In this document: one piece after another, positions 1 through 25,700 of the stretch
Position numbering within the stretch: position 1 is the first letter of the stretch
How the letters are laid out: every line of letters starts with the position of its first letter
From: Acanthopleura granulata
Lineage: Eukaryota > Mollusca > Polyplacophora > Chitonida > Chitonidae
Reading direction: 5' to 3'
Assembly: GCA_016165875.1 (NCBI GenBank)
Contig: JABBOT010000004.1
Location: 5,277,351 to 5,341,350 of the forward strand
DNA length: 64,000 nucleotides
Program-made: the position numbers and the translations under genes
The notes under the pieces: generated by a model
What the model saw: the letters and a program-made list of their open reading frames with translations, nothing else
What the model was told of the DNA's origin: nothing
Databases searched by the model: none

Positions 1-12118
<12,118 letters not shown>

Positions 12119-15100
12119 CAATAACTTGATTTGAAGGGCTCGAAGTCAGAGCCAGTGTGAACATTCCCAGTGGACAATATTGACATTTCCAGTAATGTAG
12201 TGTGTGTTGACTGTCATAAGATCATATCAGAAAGCTCTCTTGATTACTGTGGTGTCTGTAAATGTTACTCCCACAGATGTTGTTAAGGTACTGCAGTGTC
12301 ATGACTTCCTAAAGATGGAGCTACATTTTTTGAATTTAAATGTACAGTCTAGTTTAGGAAGACCTATGTATAAGAACTGCCATGCCAATTGATTGATAAA
12401 CCTGTAGTGCATACCCCCAGCTGGTTTGCTGTGGCTGCATTATTAGCAGAATGGCTAGAATCTGGGGTAGTGGTGTTTTATTTTGTCCCAGACAGTCACT
12501 GAGAGATTAACTTGTGCTTCCAGGAGTGAGTGTGAGTTTACGATTGTGAGGTTAAAGAGAGATATTGTTCTCCATCTCATAACATTCAAGGGTCCACCCA
12601 GAAGTGATTGTTGCTTAAAAATAGAAGTGTACTGTATATGAATAAATGACTGCCAGTTCAGTAAAATTGTTATCCAAAATGACAATAATAATGGTGATAA
12701 GAAATTAACAGTAATACTTACAGCTTTGTTGCAAATACCTGGAGGATAAAAATATCACTCTGAGACCCTCCAGCCACCACCACCATCACCACAAGATTGT
12801 TGATTTGTCCCATTGATTGAATGAAATCCTCCACACACACACCAATTGGTTCTTGTACCGTGGCACACTTCCTTGTTAAATGGAGGTCAGTCTTTCCAAT
12901 ATATACCAATATCTGTGTCGTTGATGCATACAAACTACATTTTCCATCATTACAAAAGAGTATCACAAGTGAATTATAATGGTGTCTCCATAGTGGTAAT
13001 TTTGTCCAGGTTTAATTCCTGGTGAAGGAATTTGTGTCGTGAGAATGTATGTGTAGATTATGGTTCACATCAGAGCATACTACATACACACATGTATACA
13101 CATATATGTCCTTTGTTGGAATATTGATATGGTTGGGATATAATCTACTAATTGTTATATTTTTGCCTACAAATTGTTGTTTGCTGGACTCCAGATGTTT
13201 AACTCCAGATTATTGTCAGAAAATTTTGACAGATGGCCATGTTTTATAGTAGATTATTGTTTCTGACTGATTATGTTGTTTTCATGCATTTAATTTTCGG
13301 ATTGTCACGTTCAGCAAAATGATGACGGTCATGGTTGACAGATTGCAGATTGCTACAAAGAGCCATTGTTGTTTTGCAGGTTGCAGTATTGTGTTCCAGA
13401 TATTTCTGGTCATTTTTTAAATTACTTTGATATGTTGTAGATTATTTCTTACTGGCTTCTCTTTTGTCAGTGTTTTCTGATCTTTCATTTTTACACATTT
13501 CTTCTGCATTTCTGCCCGACGTTATTTTTGGCATTTTGCCATATTATTTTTAGTTTAGTGTATCTCATGAATCAGTGTCATTTTTTTCTGGTATTTTATT
13601 TTGCATTCTGCTTGGGGTTGTTTTGGGCACAAAGTATGTCAAAGAATGCAGCTGTAAGCTTTTATTTCAGTTGCCTTTGCATTATACAGATATAGTCTGT
13701 CTCATATGTAAAATAAAGAATATTTTACATAAATCCAGTGTTACCAGAAGCTCACCTGTTTATCCATGTACTTACATTACTGTTTATTTCTGGTTTATGA
13801 ATTGCTTAATACTGATATATAGAGGTCAAAGAGCATGTGGGTTAAGTACACTTAATTTGTAAGGGCAACGTGACTGCAGATATGCGGAAAGAGATTTCAC
13901 TGGATGCCGGAGTTTAGACTAACCTGTAACTGGGTAGAACTACCTTAAATGACCTAATATTTCATCCATGACTAAGTTGTGTATGTTTCCTGATGCTGAG
14001 AGTTCTGATGGGTTCTGGAAGTTGTGTGAAGGTTTCTTTGGAAGGTTTCATGATACCCTACTGGAAAAATGAGTTTCATCACCCACTTTTTTGGATGAAA
14101 TTATGAGTCATTTACGGTACATTCAGCTTTTGATGCAATCAAGGGTCCTTGGCAACAGCAAAGTAAAAGAGAACAGTTGATGTTGGGAAGGTGAATGTGA
14201 TGAGTTGCATGCCTTGTTCTTCCAAAGCAAATTTTGATTAGGGAGTGTTTCCCGGAGAAAGTTTTCTGTTTGAAATGAATGTACACAATAATAGCCAGTC
14301 CACAAAAATGTCCCAACAACATGGTACCCCTACTTCAGTAGGGGCTATGGTTGCCAAATGCAGGTCATGCAAACCCCCTATTTAATGGGCTTGAGAGAAA
14401 TCATCAGTCTTCTGTGGATGTGATAATTTTGTCTCGTGAGATGAAAACTTGATGTTGACCTGATTTATGTAATTGCAGTTATACTGGAGAATATTTGACT
14501 TGCACAAGTGGAGATCTGGAATTGAACTTACATTGACCATGTTGGTGATAGGCTCCTGAATTATTGTGGTAGCACACTAGGCCTAATCCTGAGGCCTCAG
14601 CCAATGAAAAATATCCATTCAGACACTCGTGGTTAAATCCTGCAGCTATATTAATATACTTTGGATACTCAGTTCATGACATCCATTCAAACAAGTAATC
14701 ACAAGTTACTGAGATGAGAACATAATTTACATTAATCAAGTGCAGACTGCAGCTGTCCACACAAGGTTATTTTTTACCACCCTGCTGTGGTGGTGATCAT
14801 GTGTGGCATTCAGGGTTGCAACAAAAATTTATGACATTTCAAGAACAAATGTGAAGAAAATTCATGACTTTTACCAAATGAAACAACAAATGTTTTTCCA
14901 TCAGGCTGCAATAATAGAGAAAAAAAATGTCCACCAATTGAGGTTCAGGCAATGAATGGATAATTAACTGGCACTAACATGTATTCATTACATACATGTA
15001 CAATTCTAATGCTTGGAATATTAAATTCAAGACTCTCCAAAATTTATTTATTGAGCGATATTCATAATTGTTGCGCAACAGTCACTCTGGCCCATGATCT

Positions 15101-16720
15101 GATCTCCCATAAGCAGCCAAGAGAATGGTCACCTCTTGCATGTTGTATGTAAACAGATGTGGTTTTGTATACTTTAAATAATTTTCAGGCAACATACCTT
15201 TTTAACCTTGTTTTATGACCCTGAGAAGGTTTCTAGCAGATCCCGTATACGATACACTGACCAATCTCATGAACAAGAGAGTGATACATTTCATCTTTCA
15301 ATCATCACTGAAAAGATTGTGAAGAAAACAAAACAGAGATGGACCATATAATGTGATAGTTTATTTACAAATTTGAATGACTAAAGGAGAACAAGCCTCA
15401 CATTCATCATGAAGTTGGAAAGTTACAAATTTGAACTCTGCATCAAATTCCAGCAATCTTCAGAACAAAATTATTTCAAACCAGAACATTTACATATGAA
15501 TTAGACAACTGACCGACTTTATTTCTGACTGAAGCAAGTTTCAGGTAATTAGTTGTATGTATCTGTATGATTCGTGCAATTCTCCCCTTCACTTACATGA
15601 TGGCGGCCAGCATTCTGGAGGGAACCCAAGACCATCTCCAGGTGGGGGCTGACCATGTCATGTAAAACTAGAAATTAGTAGTTTGTTTATTAAGCGGAAT
15701 GTAGTGCACTAGAAAAGACAATTACAAAGCAGAGAAAATTTGAAATGTATAGCAATTCGTTCAAATACCTCGTTGAGGAGAAGTTTGACACACAGTAATA
15801 ACACTGATACATTTAACTGGTCTTTTACCAGAAATCTGTAAATCAGTTCACTCAAGCAGTGCACATGGCCACCTTTCCGAGAAAAAAAAATTAAAGAACA
15901 GAAAACATATATCATTTACATATATCTGATGTTTCTTTGCTGTGCTCTAGAATTTTTCACAAAAACGTTGACGATAAGGTTTTGTGGGGGGCAAAAACCA
16001 GAGCGCATAGTAAACGATCATCCTATACCAAGTAACTGCCAACCCTCCAGACTTCATGCTGGAGAAGAAATTGGGCAAGATGGATTTGTACAACATGATC
16101 TCGTTGAATGGCCTGATAGTCGCAGTGAGCCATGTGAAGATGAAATCTGAAGTTAGTTCTTGTCGCTAAGAACACTGCTGCAACTCTTTCGACCTTTCAG
16201 CCAATAAAGGCCAAGGTTACAGGCCGGGAACATGTGTACCAGTTGATTTTTGTATAAACATGTATCAAAGAATAAAATGTTCCCTGCACAAAAAGCAAGT
16301 GACCTGCAAGCTCTCTTGTACGGTTATTAACAACATGGCACCTTCATGAAATTCCTTAGAAGCTATGAGATATTTCAATTCTGAAAAGTTGGGCACAACA
16401 TATTGTAAGTTCCCAATGAACAGGATACAAATATTTAGAAAATTGTCCTTTATCCTGTCCTTTTCAACACGTATGTGATGGATATTGATACACCCAGATT
16501 TCATTCCTGATGAAACTCGCTGACGTGGAACTCTTGGAAAACGATCTCTTGTAACGTAATGCTGACATGTCCTACGCACAGAGTGTCTCCTGATCATGCT
16601 TAAATCACAAACATGTTCATGAATATGTAGTACTACACAGGGAACTGCAGTCGAAAGGATTTCTCAGCATTGTGGCACTACCAAGTGTCCTATGAACAGA
16701 ATATTCAGGCGATGCCACTA
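12119..16720. other. Spacer between convergent CAD and MTR4 genes (3' UTRs and intergenic)
   Basis: No supportable gene. The left part should be CAD 3' UTR, with a candidate AATAAA at 13712-13717. The right part should be MTR4 3' UTR on the - strand, with a candidate AATAAA (TTTATT on +) at 15686-15691, about 1 kb past its stop. A SINE remnant sits at 15587-15660. Short open frames here (for example 13575-13862 and 16265-16597) have no recognisable domain and ordinary AT-rich composition. Confidence 0.6.
15587..15660 (-). mobile_element. SINE fragment (3' core only)
   Basis: Reads CACTTACATGATGGCGGCCAG and then a CATTCTGGAGGGAACCC stretch, matching the core region of the fuller SINE copies at 40981-41247 and 23611-23861. 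The tRNA-derived head and the A-rich tail are missing. Confidence 0.6.
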
Positions 16721-19700
16721 TCACAAGTACAGACTGGCGGCAAACACGATATCCCTCTTGATTTTCCTTATCCCTGAAAACATATTAAAACAATGCATGC
16801 AGGCTTTTGTTTCATTAAAAGAATATTTTCAAAGAATGTTCACACATGTATGAGCTCATGTAATATGTAGAAAAAAAATGAAAACTGTTGACCACAAAAA
16901 GTGAAGACAACTATATCTAACAACTAAAGGTGATATATGTGTTGTGTATTTTTTGGTAATAACTCCCCAATGTCCAATACAAACATTTGTTTAATGGCGA
17001 CATATATTACAAATTAGTTTTCTAGGCTTTACAAACACCTGAAAGGCACATTTCCATGGATGATCCCACACATACGTACTGTTTTGCATATCATTTCGGG
17101 GCATTCGTAACAATCTTGTTCCTTCATTATTTTATCTGGCCCTATCAACAACACATTTTTTTCAATTTTTTTTTTCCACACTCAAAAATTTATTTCCAAC
17201 AAACTTCTCAAAATTGTAGGTGATGATACAAACATGCTGAAAGACCTTGCAGAATTTGTACCAACGGGAAAATTTTACATGAATACTTGTACACACCTTC
17301 TGAGAATTTATTTTCCAATTCTGTGTTACCAATGGCTTTTGCTGCCTGCACCATTTGCCTGAGTGTCTCTTCCAACCGCCTCATACACCTTATAATACTG
17401 CCTGAAAACAGAAAAGTGGTACTCAGGAAGTCTGACATTTCTTTAAAATACCTGTATACACTTCATGTAACTACTGTATTACTTCAGACATAAACCTTTA
17501 AGAACTTTTGAATGAGATAAACATGTATACAAATAAAGATTTTGTGCTCACAGCATTTATTCACTGAACGAATACATTAGTAGCTGATTTTTTAACAGCA
17601 GGCAGTAAACAACAAGTTATTGTTTTCTAATAACCATATGTAGACGATATATGAACCATTCTGCAGCATTTAACAAACATTTCAATATACATGTAGCACT
17701 CTTGTGACCTTTAGGAATACATGCCTATGATAAACTGAGTGGTGCTTAAAGCTGGTCTCAGAAAGTGCTCTCTTTTTCTGAAGATGGTCAATTTATGGGT
17801 GGAGGAAAGTGGAGTAGGCAAAGCAAACCACTAGTTTGCCAGGTACATTTGTCTAATGAGATGGATACCAGGTTCCAATCTTAATGGTAAGTGGATGATC
17901 TACTGCAGTAACAATCATGCTGCAGCTGACTGAGCCAGAACAACTGACAAAATAATGCGTATTGCACATACAGAGAGGTTTCCCTTAAAGTTAATATGTG
18001 ACGGGCAAAAAGATTAAATATGCTGATGATCAAAGTACGTGTAGAAGCAAATATATGTTTCAACAATCAGGAAAGCTTTTCTTCTGATTGAGTTAAAAAG
18101 AAATTAGACAGCACTCAGCAAGTGCAAATGTCTGCAAAGTGTACAATACAATCAATCACTATAAACACTGGGACATTACTTTGCAAGTCCATCCTATCTC
18201 TATAATAGTGAAGAATCCCATTAAAAATTCCTGAATCTGGATCACCACTCGAATTTAATGGACTGACTCTTAGACACTGCCAACCTGTCCATGAATTTGG
18301 ATCTAACTACCTGCACAACTTTTTCCCCTTTTAGCAGAGGTAATAAACACAGAAAATGTTTCATATATAAAGAATAACATTCCAAGTCCTTCCCACTTGC
18401 TTGGTTAGGCCCACATTGATGTACTGTAGCCTTAGGGTCTCACCTTCAAATACATCTGTCATTTTACAGATCTGCCCAAATGTTGCCCCCGAGGCCCAGG
18501 CATTTACCACATCCATCATCTGAGGCTTGAACGACTCCACGTATGTCTCTTCATCCAGCTCAATCTTGGCCTCAGCACTCACTCGGGCTATCCTCCTGGC
18601 TGTGTCCTTGTATACAAATGAAAGTACATTGCAATTGAAAGGGAAAACAAAATGCAAGTTGACATCTCAAATGACTGATCCAAAAACATGCCTTCAAATT
18701 CAGTTTAGCCTATCAGGAAGTGTGATATCATGAAAAATAGTCTAACATTAGTTTGCGTTTTATAACTTAAAATAACAATCTAGGTGAAATTTTGCTGCTG
18801 GAGAGCCTGTAAGATCAATAATGCCAAAGGCGGCTTGCTTTCTTGAATGTTTAACAGACCCACTGTGAGGCACCATTTGTGCTTTCCCAGGCATGTGTGG
18901 AGAAGTGCATAACGTAAACATAATTAGGCTGGAGTCCTGATCACCAGGTCAACCTCAGTACTGTAATGGAGTTAAAACCAAGCAAACACAGTGAGACAAT
19001 CATGCCACTGTACCCATTCCTGCATAGGACAGCATCACCAAAACTAGTACTTTAGCAGGTCACAAGATTAACAAGAATTATCTTGTGGTTTTGGACAATC
19101 AGCAGGCGTGTGCATTGGACTGTTTGATGTTTATCAGTAAATGTTTTAAAACTCATAGTGGTCCTTTTCACTCAGCATAGGGCAGATAACTCGCAACATT
19201 AAAAGTTGGTGCGCTATCCCGGTTTTAACTTGCTGGCAAAGTGAACTTTTATCTTGGAATTAAATTACAAATGTAATATATTAAAAACCATTACAATTTT
19301 CACGTCATCAAATTATTCTGAATGTTGAAACATCTTTATCTTCTTCATCTTAAGGCCAAAAGTCTTCTTTATAATAATCAACAGTTATTCACCTGCATTA
19401 TCCTCAGGGGACCCGACAGCGCCTCGGTCAGCTTGGGCATTTCATTGGCCTTCTCTTGGAAAACAAAACAGCTAAGTAATGCACAGCATTGCTGAACACT
19501 GAGCTCATTGAAAACACCATTGAACAGCAGTTCTGTGAGTAGTAATTCATCAGCTCTGAAAACAAATAATATTTGAATGATTATATTTTGGGTGTGGGAA
19601 GGATAAAAGGCTGACATTTGTTGGAAACTTAGGAACTTGGTACTATCTTAAGTTGACAAATAATACATCTTTTAAAGAAATTTAGAAAGAAAATGGACAG

Positions 19701-22700
19701 TAATTCAAAGAATTTAATAGTTCATGTCTTGTTACATGGAATAAATCTTTATGTTCCATACAGAGTAAAATGGACTGTAAAAACTCAACGACTGCCTTTC
19801 TACATGATAAATGTATTCAGTGATAGTGCAGTGGAGTGCATCTTACGTGCTGATTTCACATGCCACTCTTCCTTTCATCTCTATAACATCAGAGGCTGTG
19901 GCATAACCCATTCTCCTCAACACACGCTTCCGACATTTCAATTCATCCATTTGCAGTAATGACTTCTTTTTTTTCAGTTCTGATTTTAAGGCTTTAATTT
20001 CCGTACCAACCTGGAAGAGAAGTGCAAATCTCTTATCACAGATTTGTCCAGAATGTGTTTTTAATTAAATCTCAATCCTTGGCACAAAAACCTTCCCTGA
20101 AGTTTGAGTCAAACTTTCCACACAAGATGATCTTGACTTTACAGTTTTCATTACATCAAATGAGAGCATCTCTCATATTTCATCACGAGATATCCGTATT
20201 GAAAATCTGAGCACAACTGATACTCCCACACTGTATCTATGAAATGTACTTACCTGTGCTTTCTTTGAATACTGATCATACAATTCTGCTCGTTTCGGAT
20301 CTTTGTGTAATGGATGAGAATATAGTCGTTGCTCAAAGGCTTCAATTTTCTGTCAAGGACAAAATGCAGAAAATAGTCATACTGACAGATGAAATGCATT
20401 AACACAATAATAATAACCAAGAAAAGCCATTAACTATGTTAACCTTCTAAATTGTAGAGAACTTCAATACTGACAGAAAAATTGGTGTATGGCCTTGCCC
20501 AGACACCCAATCAAGGCCGGGCAAGAGTTAATTTGGATGGGTTAAATTTGTGATATTATCCTCGAAAGGATACAGAAAAAAAAAAGAGGCATGAACTGGC
20601 CGAATTCTCAAATATAAACGTGCTTTAGACTCTCACTTCTCACATCCCGGCTAACACACAGGTGCAAATACAAGTAATAAAACTGTCAAAAAATAAAAAG
20701 CTCAACCAGACATTATTTAGGTAATACACAAGTACATTTATCAGGAGAGCAACATAAAGTATTTTGAATTACTGCATCTCAAGTTATCCCTGCAGAAACC
20801 AGACATGACACATCACTGCTAAAGGTCCTTCGGCACTGTGCCAACTGCAAAATGCCAAATAAAAAGGAAACATACACATGATTATCCCACAGAAGATAAC
20901 TTACTCTGACCACATCTCCTAGGCCCTTCTCCTTTATACCCATGTCTTCTACAGGATCCAGTAAGGGCAGCCCATCAGGTAATCTCTTCTGAACTTCCTG
21001 CCACATAAAGGTCGTTCATTTCAATCATGCTTTCTACTTTGTACACTTTGTGTTCAGCAATGCTGTCAGTAGTTTTTTCACAAATTCATCTAACACTTCT
21101 GAAGTTTTCTGGCACAAACTAGATTAACCTGTACATAGTTTTCTTTGAACCAATCTGACTGTTAAACAAGTCAAAAGTCTTTTTTCATGAACATAACTAA
21201 CCTGAACAAACGTTTCCTTTGACAAACATGAATAAGCATTACAAATTTTACTTCAACATAACTTAAATATTACAAATTTATTTGTGACTATTAAGACCTG
21301 GATACATTTTTTGTCTTTACATGAAACTGCAAAACATGTTTTACATAAATCTAACTATTTCCTGAGAAGCTCGACTACCAAGCAAAATGTTTTCTTGAAC
21401 TAGCATAAAGTTTTCCAGATGCACAAGACAAGCTGTATGTTTGTATTGAACCAGCACAAAGTTTTCTGCTACAAAATAACCAGTAAAATGTTTTCTTTGA
21501 CTAACATGAATAACCAGTACAAAGTTTTCTTATTAAGAATGTTATTTGTCTGGGCCTGACTTAAATCTTTTTCTTCCTATTTTCTAAATGAACCTGCAAA
21601 ACAGGTTTTGGATATCTGAAAATCTCTTAGAAAGGAATATGCTGCACACAGTACATATGTTGAAACACTCACCTGAATGGACTTCAGCACACTCTGCCTG
21701 TTGTCTATAGGTCGAAGGTCAGATGGGAAATAGACTCGGATTGAACTGATAGCCTTTACGAGGGACAATAAAACAGGCACCACCTACAAAATGGTTTAGT
21801 CACTTTAATACTGATTCATTGAGGGATCATCTCTGTCACTGAATACATGAAGGCAAGTAATATCTAGGTGTTTACCGAAAATGGCTTTTTCTTTTTTGTA
21901 CTGTGAGTTCTTAACAATTTTCGCAGTTGAGTCATTCAGTGATTTTGTTGAGCAGAAAATTACGCACACAATGTTCTTGGAAAAAAAAAGAAGTTTCCTA
22001 GGAGACATACAATCAATACATACAATACACGAAAGACTGAGAACAACTTGAGTCTATTCTTTTCATATCACACAAATACAATGAAAAACCACTAATGGCA
22101 AAGTTTCTTTGCTTTACTTCTTTTCCACAGAGACTCTCCTCCTACATCTATCCCTCACCTGCATTTCTCCCCTTTCTCCTGGGGGACATGGTTTGACCGC
22201 AGATGTGCGATTACTCCGGGCACTCTCTTTGGTCAGGTGTAATAGGACTTCCACCACGTAACTTGGCTCACCTACAACTGGAGCCTTACAAGAGAGAAAA
22301 CAGGACAAACACATAAACAAGCACAGTTTTGAAAAGCTTTCCACACTTTTCATTTTTGGCTGGCAGTTTTAACATTATGTGATGCCAGTCCAGTTTATGT
22401 TGGGGGAAAGGCTCTGAGCAAACCCTGGTCTCTGCAGACAATCACTCTTGACTTATAGCTGCAGCTGAAGCAGTGGATCAAATTAGAATATACATGTAAA
22501 TCAATCTGTGTTCAGATATCATTATTAATAAAATGGGAATTTCAACAATCAAGAGTGTCTTGGTTAATATTATTCAGAATAATCCACACAAACTTCCATG
22601 CATATTACTTAACTTCTACAATTACATCAACTAAAAATTGCAATATTTATTTATTTGATTGGTGTTTTACACTCTATTCAATTATAAATTACTTAGATCT

Positions 22701-25700
22701 TGGCGACCAGTGTTATGGTGGAAGGAAACCAGTAACACTCGACCATCCGCAAGCTGCTGGCAGACCTTCCCACGACCTTCTATGACAGGACTTGAATTCA
22801 GCCATCACACTGGTTAGAGAATCCTTGGTCTTTGCACTGAGCAAAACATTCCAATACGTCATCAATTAGTTTATTTCAGCGCTCAGGTATATACTCACAT
22901 CTGATTGATTTGCTTTCTTCTGAAAGTTGACCACCATACCCCATCCAAAGTCTTCCTCACCATTTTTCACCTGTCCAAAAACAAAGAAGTTTCTATCTTT
23001 GATCTAAACATCTGCCCAGAAAAAAACTAAATTTTAAAGGCAATTAAAGGTAATAAAATTAAGAGATAATGATTCTTTATTGTCACTGTTCATTTTGTTA
23101 CAGTAAATGTAGAAGAGCTGAAATTTTACACGGTGGCACCGCAGGCATATGAGGTACAGAGACATAGAGCTATTATTTCTATTCTACCAACGTTAATCTT
23201 TTACATTAAGGTGAAACAGTAGACTGAAATCTACTTGAACTACATGCTGCAGGAACACAACCACTCACCTGTATCAATCTGCCTGGCTGGAGGAAAGGTA
23301 ATATATACTGAGGTTTCTGTATGTAGGTTATCAAGGTTTTCCCCATGTTGTCCAGCTGTTGACGGATCTTGTAGTATGATGACACATTATCCTCATTGGC
23401 AATTGAAAGACTCTTGTACTTTTCTTCTAGTCCCTTTAATTCTAGAGTACGATTTAAAACAAAAAGAGATTTACAGAAGTTTGAAAAAAACAAGGCAGAG
23501 TGAACTTATATAAATAAATACCATGGTAACACAATAACTATCATAAGGTCTGACATGCCAGTTGTGCTTATGCAAGCTCTTTATGAGCCAAGTCTTTGCT
23601 TTTCTTCACTGATTGGTGTTGTATGCTGTACTCAAGATTATTTCACCTATATGATGGTGGCAGCATTGAGGTGGGAAGAAACCGAGCAAAGCCCTGGGGA
23701 AACCCAGGCCCATCTGCAGTTAGTTGGTGGACCTTCCCACACACGAATGAAGAAGAAGCCAGCATGAGGTGGACTTGAACTCACAGCGATTGCACTGCTG
23801 AGAGGCACTTCGGTTATTAGGCTGCACCGGAGCACTAACCCCATAGGCCAAGGAGGCTGGCTCTTTGTTTTTATCAGGATATCAGACATGTTTACAAGCT
23901 TACACTATCGTAAAGACTGTCAAAGTCTTTACTCTTTGAGACTATACTACAGATTCCACGTCTGTCCAAAGGTATAACCACTATCTGCAACCTTTTAGGG
24001 CACTTCTGTTTCACATTCATGTAACTACACACTGGCCTGCTTACTTTCATAGAGCTCTGGTATGGCTGCATAATTCTGGAATTGGAAGAAGGACCTCTCC
24101 AGCATGTACTCTGGGTTGATCTCCTCCACACGGAGCAGGTTTAACACCATGTTGTAGGTCAGATGGAAGGCACTGTTCAGCGCATCTGCTTTACCCTGAG
24201 TATACAAATGTAGGCTCTAATGATGAAAACATTCCGTCAACTGTTTTTAGTTGCAACATGGAGATAGCACAGCAATATCCCTTTGTGGTATAACACTTCA
24301 TCCTTTTATAGGACTACAGAGCTCCTTCAATATGGCATAAAAGACTCCACTCTAATATATGTCCATGTTTACTTATAGATATATATGAAGTATGGCAATG
24401 TCTATTGTTCATTGCAATGTTGTAAGTCAAAAGGTATATATCTGAAAATGTACAAAAATGTACAGTTTTAGAGAGTTTGCAAGTACATGTGCTTTTGTTT
24501 ATTTATAATCCCTGAAGCATACATTTTTATATTTCCTTCAAAGTCTTAATTTTAATACAATGATAAACATCTTTTTTGAAAGCATGTTACCCGGACAACT
24601 AAGAAGGCACTTTCTGGTTGCATTTAAGTAGCATTTGTGATTATATTTCTGTTACCTTGACAATAAGTTTGCCCGCTGAAGGACTCATTTTCTCGTCCAC
24701 CATGAGAATGACAATTCCACGGCTATCCAGGCCACGTCTTCCAGCCCGACCACTCATCTGGATGTACTCCCCAGAAGTCAACTACAACAACATCAACAAC
24801 TTTAACACCACATCGTCTACTTATCATTTGTTCTCAAATAATAATTTTTAAATTTCTACTGCAATAAAAAACTGCCTAACAGTTCACAAAGAAGCTACCC
24901 TGCACCTGAATGAATGTGTTATAAAACAAGATGAACTCTACATCCTTAATTCAATTTTGGAATTTGTTTTTTAACTAATTAATAACAATTTATTTATTTA
25001 TATATTTGATTAGTGTTATACCCAGAACTGAGGAATATTTCACTTATATGATGACAACCAGAAATATGGTGATACGATATCATAGGAAACTATATCATTA
25101 TGATATGTTTAGCAGCTGACCCCTGAACCATAACTTACTAATAGTAAAACAATCTGAAGAAGGTAAAAAAAGAAAGTAAAAGAAGATACTACTGAGAAAC
25201 AAGTTCAACAGATCTTTAAATACACTATACAATGCTCTTTACATCGCAATTATCTACTATTTTGTTTATAACATATCATACATATCAAATCATCAGTGGT
25301 ATTCAGGGCCAGGTGAAGTGATGCCTGGTCAATCAAAGGAAAACGAAAGAAATTAATGTATATTAAGATGTCATTGATGAAATGTGAAGAAATGAATATG
25401 CTGGGTGTCACAACAGCTGAAGATATTTGACATCTCTTACCCATCTGAAATCTTTACCGTCAAACTTTCTACAGCTGGTGAAAAGCACAGTTCTGGCTGG
25501 CATGTTTAGCCCCATGGCAAATGTTTCTGTGGCAAACAGCACCTATAAAACAGGAAACAAACTCTGATGTGACTGATTTATTTGTATGGTATTTGATTGA
25601 ACATTTACACTGTCCTCAAGAATAAAGCACTTTTATGGACGTCACAGAAACTTCTTTATTAGCGAAGAAGAAAAATACTGCTTTGAAAAATTATATCTAA

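Noticed and set aside
13575..13862. 95-codon frame with a hydrophobic start resembling a signal peptide
   Set aside because: AT/T-rich 3' flank of CAD; the hydrophobicity comes from T-richness and there is no family match.
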